From Haematococcus lacustris (Eukaryota; Chlorophyta; Chlorophyceae; Chlamydomonadales; Haematococcaceae): a stretch of 64,000 bases of DNA. This document shows positions 54,801 through 64,000 of this stretch, piece after piece (the first letter of the stretch is position 1; the number at the start of each line of letters is the position of its first letter). Position numbers and translations under genes: made by a program. The notes beneath the pieces are model-generated. The model ran no database searches and was not told the DNA's origin. It was given only the letters and a program-made list of their open reading frames with translations. The DNA lies in NCBI GenBank assembly GCA_030144725.1, contig JASKMD010000006.1, positions 10,789,001 to 10,853,000 of the forward strand. Reading direction: 5' to 3'.

Positions 54801-57635
54801 CAGCAGCAGCAACCGGCAGCAGCAGCAGCAGCAACCGGCAGCACTGCCATCAGCAGCAGCATCACTGTCACTAACAAGATCATCAGCAGCAACGTTAAGC
54901 AGCACAGTGCATAAGCATGTCAGGATTATTGTAACGCCACTGGTCATATGTATGGACCTGATAGTTTGAACCAGGCTCGCCACCCTAGGTCAGGGGCAAC
55001 CAGCTGCAGCAGCAGCAGCACACTGGTGACGCTTGGTGGCCTTCATGTGCTGATCATGCCGCAGTTGGCTACGCATGCGCTGCTTTGCCAATGCGTGACG
55101 AATGCCAGGGTTGCCATGCTGTTGCCTTCTGGCAGCTGTCATGCCGGACCATGCCATAAGCAAACCCATGCTGGCAGCCATGCTGGCATGTGCAGGAATC
55201 CCGCGCAGCCGGAAGGGATGGGCGTGGCCGTGTGGGATGGCACAGGCTGTGTGGATCTGGGGCACTACGACACGGAGAAAGACGCCCGCCAGGCCGCAAG
55301 TAGGCAAAGCCTGCCTGCCTACTGCAGACTGCCATGGGTGCCTGGGAGCACATGCAGGATTGAAAACTGCTCGTGGGCACAAGGTTTTCCAGTAGGGTTG
55401 CTTAGTCATGTGTTCAAGCAAGTTACACACGTCTCACTCCTGTCGCACGTGGGTCAGCACTGCAGTTGCTGAGACTCGTTCATAAGCCCCTGTGTCATGT
55501 CGACCACATGAACGTGCGGCTGTTTCTATGCCACTCCGCAGTGTGCCCTCTGTATCAGCATGGCTCCGTGGTAGTCACTGTTGATGAATCTGATTGCCAT
55601 GTGTTCAGCCCTCTGTCAAACCTGACGTTGTGCAGCGCCTGCCGCTGCGGTGCATATCTTGACTGCACCATTGTGCCACCACGCCTGTGCAGCCACTGTG
55701 CTGAAGCTGGCCATCTTCCAGCGTCACCTGCTGCGCAGCGGGCCCGAGATCGTCAGTGCCTTGCAGTCAGAGGCAGCCCACCAGGTGAGGCGTGACGTGT
55801 AACAGAAGGTGTGATGTTTTGGTAAGATGGGTGCGGTGCATATAGCACCAGATGCCTGCTGCGGAGCAGTATATATTAATTTCCAACTTTCTACATTTTT
55901 GAGTTTGGACTTGCTTGTAAGGGCAATGTTGATGGGCCCTGCTGGCAGGTCGTCTCGGTGGGTGGTGCCCACCGGCCTGGGTCCACCCTCCCTCAGCACG
56001 CCAAGCAGCCTGACCCTAACATGGCTGACATGGGCGGCATGATGGGTTCCGAGGCGGAGATGGCAGCTGTTGCTGCTGCCGTTGCCGCCGCTACTGGTGC
56101 TGGGGCAGCAGCTGGGGCAGGGGGCCTGGGTGAGGGGGCTGCTGGTGAGCAGGGAGGTCCCGCAGCAGCGGCCATGCCTGATTTGAACGCCATGCTAGCT
56201 GCGGCTGCTGGGGCTTCGGCTCTAGGACTGCCAGGGCAGGATGGCAGGCAAGAGACTGACCCTAACGCTGCAGCAGCACTAGCGTATGCTCAGGCTGCGC
56301 TCCAACAACAGCAGCAGCAGCAACAACAAGAACAACAACAACAGCTCCACATGGAGCCGGCTCTTGGAGTGGGTGCAGATGCTCACCACCAGCATCATCA
56401 CCAGCTCCAACAGCACCACCACCAACAGCTGCAGCAGCAGCAGCACCACCACCACCAGCACCAACACCACCAGCAACATCAGCAGCATCAGCACCAACAA
56501 CACCAGCACCACCAGCAGCATCATCAGCAGCAGCACCACCAGCAACAGCAGCAGCACTTACAGCAACACCAGCAGCAACACCAGCAGGTTGGGGAGGTGG
56601 AGCCAGCAGCAAATGAGAGGGTGACCCAAGACCTGATGAGTTGGCTGAACGCCTACAATGGAGGGCTGCAGCCAGGAGTTGCTCTGGGTCAGCTGGGGCT
56701 GGCAGGGGAGCAGCAGATGATGCACCAGCATGCAGGGAACCCAGGTGAGGCTGGGCTGGGCTGGGCTGGTCAAGGGCAGAGGGGCTCAAAAGGGAGAAGG
56801 AGGTAGAGGTGGGAACGGAGGTAGGAGAGGGGAGGAGGAGAAAGGGAAGGGGCCAGGATGGTGAAGAGCAGAAGGGCCAATGTAAGAAGGGATGGGACAG
56901 GCAAGGCGTTGCGGTAAGGTGGTTAGCTGCTGGTAAGGTGGTTAGCCAGGGTGATTAGTCAGGGCAAGGGTTCACATGGCAGAGTGGTGAGCGGTCAGGG
57001 TCAATGTGATGTGTTGGAGCTGCTGCTGCACATGGAGGAGTCCCCGCCTCCCCTCCCCTCCCCTCCCTGCTCTGCCATTCCTGGTCCCTCCTGTCTCCCT
57101 CCTACTCCTCCCCATAGGGGCTATGTATGTTTCATGCCATGGCCCAGCCATGCCATTGCCCAGCAGCTGTAGTCGGCGTAGCGGTAGGCGGCGTAGCTCT
57201 AGGCGGCGTAGTGGTGTAACCCAACATCAACACTGGGGGTGCACCAATGCCAGCCAGGACTGTGGAGGTTGTGGACCTTGCACCCCTCCTGTACCTTTTT
57301 ATTGAGTAGGGTAGTTGAGTTGGCTGTTGAGCCAGGAATGCTGAGGCGCTCCACCACCACCAACCTGTTCCAGGCTGTGGTGTGGGCTGTCAGCGTGGCG
57401 GCAGTTGCTTAGCAAGATGACCGGGGCGAGTGCCAGGCCACAGCGCATGCTCAAATGGCAACAGTGCTGCGCATTTGCAGGTGCACCCCCCATGGCCCTT
57501 AATGTCTATGACCCTTCTGCCGGACCTGCTGGGGCTGGTATGGGCATGGAGATGCGACAGCAGATGTACGGTGGGCCCATGGGGGAGGTGGTTGATGGCC
57601 GGCCACACAAGCGCATGCGGTCCGACGGCATGTGA
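51878..57635 (+). CDS. AP2-domain DNA-binding protein (11 exons)
   Basis: Probable nuclear transcription factor of the plant AP2/ERF superfamily. Exons: 51878-51931, 52054-52122, 52324-52508, 52816-52903, 53356-53484, 54086-54235, 54559-54707, 55196-55299, 55693-55784, 55949-56744, 57481-57635; all close in phase to 656 aa. AP2 domain at about residues 101-155: YRGVCWNKKNRRWQAAIN, YIYLGSF, EIEAAKTFDRANLFLRG, KLNFG. A second, degenerate AP2-like domain at about 276-330 has GMGVAVWDGTGCVDLGHYDT and EKDARQAA. Between them, KGKRGRPGPG contains an AT-hook-like RGRP. Exon 10 encodes Ala-rich, then long Gln/His runs. The C-terminus RPHKRMRSDGM is basic and may help nuclear import. Start: the ATG at 51878 (MASAHDHNGLALGPGEVQ) is followed by a GTGCGC donor in phase; no earlier ATG was tested. 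Target genes are unknown. Confidence 0.9.
52550..52620 (+). repeat. (CCCAG)n array in AP2 intron 3
   Basis: About thirteen CCCAG units shortly after the GTGAGG donor at 52509. Confidence 0.95.
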
Positions 57636-59058
57636 GCCCACCCCTTCACAACATCTCCCTGGCAATGGTCAGGGCATGCCGGCACCAGCGGGCATGCCCT
57701 TGCGCCGAGTCTGTGGGTGTATGCATGCAGCCAGCCATGGGCATGGAAAGGGGGCCTGAAACCCGCTGCCTTGGAGCAGACATGGGTGGTTTTGGCTGGT
57801 GGAGGTGGGCTGAGCACCAAGTTGAGGCTCCCAAGAGCAGGTGGAGGCTCCAGGCCAGGTCTGCCAAGCCAGGTTAAGGCAGGTTTAAGCTCCCCTGGCC
57901 AGGCTAGCCTGGGTGTCAAGCAGGTCCGTCACGACGCCAGGCCCAGCCAGCAAGATGCACTGGCGTTGGGGAACGGCGCAGCGCCACATGTCGCAGCTGT
58001 GCATGTCCCGACTCTGGGGGAGGGAAAGGGGAAAAAGGGCTGGCAGGGTACATGTAGTTGTAGATGAGGCAGTCAGGGGAGGAGGGACACAGAGGGACAG
58101 AGGCGAGCGAGGTGATGCGACCACCATGGTGAGGTGCTGACTTCGCTGCTGAGGCCCTCCACGATCCTTGGGGGTGGGTTATGGTAGTTGAACCCTGTGG
58201 ACAGCACTTTTCTTGATTCTGCATGGTGTTCGGGTTAACAATAGTTACCTGGGCGTGTCTGTGTTGCAGCGGTGCTGAAGTGGTGCATGTTGTCGGTCAG
58301 GGTTCGTCACAAACTCATGGCTATGTATTCAAACAGGACCCCGCTATGCCTTGTGTGACCATGGTCATCCTGTGGGTTGAGTCGGGCATAGGCCGCAACC
58401 AGTGGGGCTTTGGGATTGAGGCATGGGCCACACGAGATTGAAGCTTGCACCTAGGGGCAACATGTCCTTCTACCAAGTTTTCTACTGTCCGTCTACCTAA
58501 TTTAAATCCCTACAGCCCTCTAAATGCTACACCAAATTATGTAACCAAATAGGCTGCGAGATCGCTGTTGTACATGCTACAGCTAGAGGGCTTAATGCAC
58601 ACATCAGCTCAGCCATTCTGATATCTGTGCCTCCAGGTCTTATCTTCTTATCTTCTTGGGGTTGGCAAGGACTGACCCAATACCAGGCTGCCGATCACCG
58701 CCCGCTCACTGCAGGCCTCCACTCGTGCCAGCATCGCAACGAGGAGGGCATCCTAAAGCTCTTGCGGGAGGTGGCCGGTGAGGTGGGCTAGCTTGCATTT
58801 CCTGCCGTGGTATCTATTGTCCCTATCGCGGGCAGCGCGGGCCTCTCCGGAAGCCTTTCTTTGGCGCTGCGCGCCGGTGAGGTCTGGCTGTAGTGCGCGG
58901 TCCAAAATGTCGTTGTCGGGGTCCTCCGGCACTGGCCTAGGCACTGTTCGTCTTTTTTAAATTACAAATACTAGGAAATGTTAATCCGCAGACTTGTCTG
59001 TCAACCCCTGTGGCCTGTGGCCGCCCCTGTGACTGCTTGCGGCCCGTGGCTCTGAGCG
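57636..59058. other. Region downstream of the AP2 gene
   Basis: Holds the AP2 3' UTR. A plus-strand open stretch at 58260-58440 (EVVHVVGQGSSQTHGYVFKQ) and a minus-strand frame at 58944-58753 are unrecognised. Left parts of the hAT relic may begin near 58.9 kb. Confidence 0.35.
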
Positions 59059-60607
59059 TTGTACAAGCAATGCGATGGATTCGCCAGGCTCCCATGCCAC
59101 TGCTGCACAAGTGCAATAAAAATCGAGTGGCATACGCCCATCGTCCGCAATGAGACCATCTGCATTCTTCCACAACAAGCTCGTCCACAACCAGTGCGCG
59201 AAGCTATCCCCTTGAGCGTGGTGGACTCGTCAACGTTCCAAGCCTTCGTGTCGGCCTTGAGCCTATCATTTGTGCTGCCATCTCGCTAGTCGGTGGGTGA
59301 TGTCTTCTTGTGCACTTGCTACTGGGTGGGTGTTGTCTTGTTATTTGTTGCATTTTGGTTGTGCTCGTTTTGTTAGCCTGCTTACATGATAATCTTGACT
59401 TGATGATGCTGCAGTTGAGCGTCCACATGCTATTGCAGGAGTACGCAGCTGTCAAGGCTGAAGTGACAAGCAGGCTGGCTGGCTATCACCTTACTCGCTA
59501 CTCACTTTCAAGGTACCTTCGACTGACTTTCGAGGCATTTTCGACCCACTTTCGAGGGTCCACGGTATTGGAATGGGCTTGCATTGGCCCTGTGCCACAC
59601 ACATGCATAGCGCAGCTACGTTGATGGAGAGCTTGGAGGTCAACAGGGCAGCACTTACGAGTCCCGTCATTGACAACAGCTATTAGAGGCCGGGCATAGA
59701 CATCAAGCAGCGGCAACGATCAGCCTTCATCAAGGACGACATGTTGCGCGCAGGCTTCTGGGATGACAACAAGGCCATCCTGCAGCTCATTTACCCAGTC
59801 ACCCAGCTGCAGGTTGACCTTCAGTGTGACAGCAATCAAAGCAGATGTGTTCTTTGGCTCGATGGCTGTTGTAATGTGCTTCCCAGCCCAGCCCAGCTAC
59901 CCAGCCAAGCCCAAGCAGCTAACCACCCCCTCTCAGTCTGCAGGCCCTTCCCTTTTTCCGTGCAGCCACACCTCACAGGCACCCCAGCGGCTATCGCCTC
60001 GTCTTGGCTGAGGCGGCTGCAAGCTGGGAGCATTGAGATGCTAGCAGAAGCTCTTCCCCTTTTCAAAGCGCGTTGGCGGTATGGTGACAGCCAGGTGTTG
60101 TACTTGGTCGCCATTGTAGACCCACGCTACAAGATATCGCGCTTCCAGTTCGGCCCTGCCCAGTTCAGCCAAGCAGAGCAGGTCCTATCCCAGCTAGTCA
60201 CTGTTGATGGCAACCAAGCAGATCAGCCATTGGCTATGGTGTTGGAGCAGCTGCGGCGAGGCTGGGTTTGCACTCACAAGTCGTTGTTGCCTGTCCATTT
60301 TGCTCCACACCTCACCGCCCACCCCTTGAAATGGTGGGCAGAGAGGAGAGGCTTTGCCCCCCATCTGCAGTCAGTGGCGCAGCGAATTGTATGCATCCCA
60401 ACAACAACTGCAACAAATGAGCGGGTTTTCAGCTAATTCAAGCACATCTGGAGCGACAAGCGGTCAAGCTTGCTGTTGGGCCGCATGTGGCTCATGGCAT
60501 TCATATAGCTCAGCAAGAGGGTCTTGGAGCGCAGACCTAAGCCACAGCCAGAAGCGGAGTGGCAGCAGTTTGCGCAGTGGGTGCAAGACATGACCGCAGA
60601 AGCATAA
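59059..60607 (+). pseudogene. Decayed hAT-family transposase
   Basis: hAT transposases move DNA by cut and paste. Pieces in order: EAIPLSVVDSSTFQAFVSAL and LSFVLPSR (59202-59288), EYAAVKAEVTSRL (near 59440-59480), WDDNKAILQLIYPVTQLQ (from 59759), LVAIVDPRYKISRFQF (from 60102), and the dimerisation-region signature HPLKWWAERRGFAPHLQ with IPTTTATNERVFS (to 60433). The frame is broken by a TAA right after ERVFS and a TAG at about 60508, and by stops and frame changes between 59290 and 59740. The last piece ends EWQQFAQWVQDMTAEA at 60607. No terminal inverted repeats or 8-bp target duplication were identified. Confidence 0.75.
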
Positions 60608-61458
60608 AGACCCAGGTGAGCTGAAGCGCACGTTGTGCATCGTAAAGTTTATATCACATGTACCATGTGTCTTGCGCCATCCTTGCAGCATTTTAAGTTG
60701 CAAATTGTAGATTGGGGCAGAGACAATAAGTTGCCAGACGTTGTTTAAATGCCAGCTCTGCATGGAGACTTACACACATGACCATGTCTGTGGTTGTCAC
60801 CAACCTCAGGTGGAGACGGTACCGGACACGTGCTATTGTTTGAGATTGCCATAGAGCTCGAGGGCTGCAATCCTTGCTCGAGCTCTGGCTGGTCAGCATT
60901 AGGCCTCTTTGACCTTATGCACCTTATGCACCTTATGATGTGAAGTGGAGGATAGCCTTTGTATAAACGTGTATATAGCAAGAACAGAAAAAGCTTAGCG
61001 AATGCAAAATGTTGGTCGCATGAAGCCGAGAATGGACTCCATTCTCGGCTTCAATTCAACATTCAATGGAGCACACGGTTCGGTTGTCGGCTATAGGCGA
61101 AAAGTCAACCCGTCATTCGTTTGTTCGTCTACAGTCTAGTCGTCTTCACAGCCCCGCGTGTGTTACATTACTGTCACTGCCACTGCCGAACAAGCACACA
61201 ATGACTAGGCCTGCTTTATGGAGCGCTCTGATCAGTAGCGGGAGCAGCAGCAGCGGCACAACAGCGGCACAACGCATTTTAAACCGACAATCTCACACAG
61301 TAAGTGTAACCCGCCGTTCACATTTAGAAACAGTTCTCTTTTCAACACGTGGCGCTGGCCGTTGAACTTGCCTAAGGCCCATCATACCATTTTCATCCGC
61401 GGCAGTCCCCGCTCCGAGCCTAAAGCCTTAAGCTCCTCTGTTACCTTGCGGCTCGGCA
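60608..61458. other. Region with a duplicated TMEM69-like first exon
   Basis: Around 61186-61266 the plus strand encodes NKHTMTRPALWSALISSGSS, closely like NTMAGPASWSALNSSGSS at the start of the TMEM69-like gene (41.0 kb), with matching DNA including GCAGCAGCAGYGGCACAACA. The rest of that gene does not follow. A self-complementary GAATGGACTCCATTC lies near 61030. Confidence 0.6.
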
Positions 61459-61698
61459 ATGGCAAACCGCTTCATTGATGCGCACGAGTGCAGCCATCAC
61501 TGCAACATCAGCAATGAGTTCGGCAACCTGTGGCGCTGCCAGGGCTCGGGCATGCTCCATGTTTGTGACGTGAACTGCTCGCAGCGCATCCCGCTAGATA
61601 GGTGGAGTTCAATCTGCAAAGTCAGCAGGAAGGTTTTTCCGCCTCTCCAAGGCTGTGCAATGGAGACGGAGGACCTTGCTAGGTGCGGAGAACCGTAG
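61459..61698 (+). CDS. Small Cys/His-rich ORF, function unknown
   Basis: 79 codons from ATG to TAG. Residues include ECSHHCNISNEFGNLWRCQG, then GMLHVCDVNCSQRIPLDRWS and SICKVSRKVF. Cysteines and histidines are spaced as CxxHHC, C, HxCxxxC and C, as in a small zinc-binding module. It may be one exon of a longer gene, since a frame rich in Gln/Glu follows at 61655-61867. I do not recognise the family with confidence. Confidence 0.4.
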   Translation: MANRFIDAHECSHHCNISNEFGNLWRCQGSGMLHVCDVNCSQRIPLDRWSSICKVSRKVFPPLQGCAMETEDLARCGEP

Positions 61699-62698
61699 GA
61701 CTGTGCAACAGCAAGGCGAGGCGAGCAACGAAAGGTCTGTCGTTGCACTGCAGGAAACGCTCGGCGGAGAGGGACATAAACTTGCAGCGCAAACGCTCCC
61801 TTGCTTCAGCCTGAGACAGCTTGGAATTTCTTGGAACAGCTTGGACACCTCGAAACCAGCACCTTAGTGGAGAGGTACAGCGCTGAGCAGGCCCAAGCAC
61901 AGCTTGAATGGACCTGGTGACAACAGCGCCTCTCAATAAGGTGTTGCTTGAACCCAGCACCCCCGCATTTTGAGCCCAACAGCTGGTTCAGAGCTTAGGG
62001 TGCGGAACACTGCTCAGATCATGGATGGGAGGATGGTGAGGGTCACAGATGCATGTATGCATGACATTGTATGGTGTGGTTTGGTCATATGCTCTGATGA
62101 CCATGAGTGTTTGTCTGTCTCAATGTTTATTTGTCACCTTGAACAAATGTAGAGTAGAGAGTGCTGTTGCAGGTGTGATTGACAGTGACCATGCTGCTGA
62201 CTTGCACAACCTGCACCACTTGTGATGGTCATAATTCATACACCACTTGTGATGGTCACCACGTGCCAGGTGGACTCGAACACAGTCATATATGAGATGT
62301 GCCATGCATCTCAGTTTGGGCGCCATGTGGGGCACTTCTGCCAATCATGGGGTGCTCGTTTGGCTTTCATGTGCTCAAACAAGCAGGCCGGTGATTCATT
62401 CATTTTGAGTGATCAATCAGTGTGCCTTACACATTACCCAAGCTGATATGGCCAGGTCAATTCGTTTGCTTGTTATGTAACAGTTTCTAGCAGTAGCATA
62501 ACAAGATGGTTTGATGCTACGTCACATTGCATTAGAGTCTGACCCATTTCCCTCAATTAGTCCCTCCATGTTGCATGCGACGCGTAAGCACACCTCCAAG
62601 GCAAAGAGGTTTTCATCCATGTCCTTGGTTTACACCAGTAAGCCGCTGGCCTGGTGGTCTCACAATTCCTGGCGGTAACCATAGACGACACATTGACC
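61699..62698. other. Unassigned region
   Basis: A plus-strand frame (62250-62446) encodes VIYEMCHASQFGRHVGHFCQ and SWGARLAFMCSNK; not recognised. A direct repeat of CACTTGTGATGGTCA occurs near 62217 and 62244. Nothing else seen. Confidence 0.3.
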
Positions 62699-63345
62699 TC
62701 ACAGCTGTGCCACAGCTGCCCGCCTCCCTGTGTACTGCAAGAGCAGCTGCACCTTCTTCACACAGTCCTCACCCGCAGATGCTGTAAGACCTACTACCTC
62801 GAACGCTGCGTCAATTGCGACCGTTGATGATGTTGCGTCGTTGGCAGCCTCGAACGCTGCGTCAATTGCGACCGTTGATGATGTTGCGTCGCGCCTATCC
62901 CTACTGGCAACCGCGCTTGCCCACCTCCACACCATCACACTCGCCACCCGGCTTCCAGCAACCGCCGACAACTGCTGCGCCCGTTCCACTTGGCGCTGCA
63001 CCTCAGCCGGCAGAGAGCTGCACTCGATCGCGGCTCCTAGATCACCGGGTGCTGCTGATGCGCAATGGCTATGGCTCCGGGGCGACATGGCTTGATCTCC
63101 ACCGGACAGGAACAATAACGTGTGGCGCGCAGGGTCCACGCAACTCCGTAAGCACTTATCCAGCTGTCCGGCAATGGAGGCACTGGCGGCCCTGGCAAGT
63201 GTTGTTGCACTGTGTTGGCTAGTTGAAGGCGGGTTGTTGCGAACATGGTCCAAGTCCACCACAAGCAGCTGGCCATGCTGCACCACATCCTCCAAGCTGC
63301 CGGCGCATACCGCCAAAGAGGCTGGCGGCAGCCAGTGGTGCTCGC
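62699..63345 (-). CDS. Unassigned terminal exon with a 17-residue tandem repeat
   Basis: Open minus-strand frame ending at a stop at 62699, probably entered through an acceptor ATGGCAG just above 63345. Residues include HHWLPPASLAVCAGSLEDVV, QLLVVDLDHVRN, AIECSSLPAEVQRQVERAQQ and the end CVKKVQLLLQYTGRR. A 51-bp unit is duplicated (62797-62847 and 62848-62898) and encodes DATSSTVAIDAAFE twice. The composition looks coding and helical, but no family is recognised; upstream exons would lie beyond 63.4 kb. Confidence 0.4.
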
Positions 63346-63367
63346 CTGCCATGTTGCATACGCACAC

Positions 63368-64000
63368 ATGGAGAAATAGACGGGTGAAAAACTGTAGCAG
63401 TGCAGCACTCTACTAAACACAACTGAACTGCCATATGTCCGAACTTACACAAAGGGAGGGTTGCTAAGCAGCCAACTGGCTGCATGGGTCAACCATTCCA
63501 TCACAGCCCCCTGCCCACCCACCTGGGCTCCTCCCTGCAATCAGGGTTCAACTGCCAACCAACCCAACCCCGTGCCCACCCTCCTGGCCCCCTCCACATC
63601 AGTAAAGGCACAGCTGCCTACATCTTTACACCCTGCCCACCTTCCTCCAAGCGTGCATTGTCCTGGCCTGGCTGATGCAGCGCCTCTGCTTCTTTGTCTG
63701 GAACATCCACATGCAGCTGCATGGATCACGGACACACGCATGCATGCATGCATGCACGCATGGACGTTTCTGTCTCCACCATGGTCAAGGGCATGCATGC
63801 TGTGCCATGTCTAGAAGGGTTGGGGAAGGGTTGGGGGAAGGTTATTTCAGCTCAGCCAAGGAGATAACAGCAGTGAGCTGCAGCAGTGGCTACAGCTCCC
63901 CACTCAATATCTTAACAACTGCGTCCCGACCTAGCCGTGGATGAGCTACAGCTGCAAGCACATGAGCAACAGGGGGTAGGGGGGAGATGCTATATGGGCA
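63368..64000. other. Window end without an assigned gene
   Basis: Contains a (GCAT)n patch at 63735-63760. No supported coding exon was found. Confidence 0.35.

Overview
The window looks like nuclear DNA of a flagellated green alga of the Chlamydomonadales, probably near Haematococcus. Genes are split into many short exons by long introns full of microsatellites and minisatellites. One gene is a SPAG6/PF16-type axonemal armadillo protein, and the phosphoglycerate mutase is of the plant/archaeal type. Interstitial telomere-like tracts are TTAGGG, the human-type repeat known from the Haematococcus/Dunaliella side of this order. The species is an inference; no organelle, bacterial or CRISPR features were seen.

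Layout. 0.4-6.6 kb (-): a complete 11-exon cofactor-independent phosphoglycerate mutase (473 aa as spliced here), with three apparent GC-AG introns and one intron that opens with an array of donor-like 12-mers. 7.5-16.0 kb (-): a complete 11-exon SPAG6/PF16-like protein (518 aa). It is head to head, 186 bp apart, with a 15-exon M16-family peptidase homologue at 16.2-26.4 kb (+) that lacks the HxxEH zinc site. 27.4-29.6 kb (+): an unrecognised Gln/Pro/Ser-rich protein. 31.1-39.2 kb (-): a very large low-complexity protein with one 5.7 kb exon. 41.0-50.6 kb (+): a six-exon TMEM69/DUF3429 membrane protein (212 aa). Its 6.3 kb fourth intron holds two tRNA-Lys(CUU) genes on the opposite strand, inside a 1.28 kb direct duplication. 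51.9-57.6 kb (+): an 11-exon AP2-domain DNA-binding protein (656 aa). 58-64 kb: a decayed hAT transposase, a Cys/His-rich ORF, a duplicated copy of the TMEM69-like first exon, and an unassigned minus-strand reading frame.

Mobile DNA. Three fragments (12.6 kb, 14.5 kb, 42.5 kb) look like relics of Fanzor, the eukaryotic TnpB-type RNA-guided nuclease. One keeps a RuvC-III-like DxNAAxN motif. Two share a conserved non-coding 3' flank of about 190 bp and an element end. That end also occurs on short elements at 12.0, 47.5 and 48.2 kb, which look like internally deleted, non-autonomous derivatives. A second repeat family of about 330 bp has three same-orientation copies in or beside the M16 gene.

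The exon models were built by hand from splice consensus, reading phase and remembered family sequence patterns. Models that close in phase (mutase, SPAG6-like, TMEM69-like, AP2) are the most reliable. 5' ends of the M16, 27 kb and 31-39 kb genes are uncertain.
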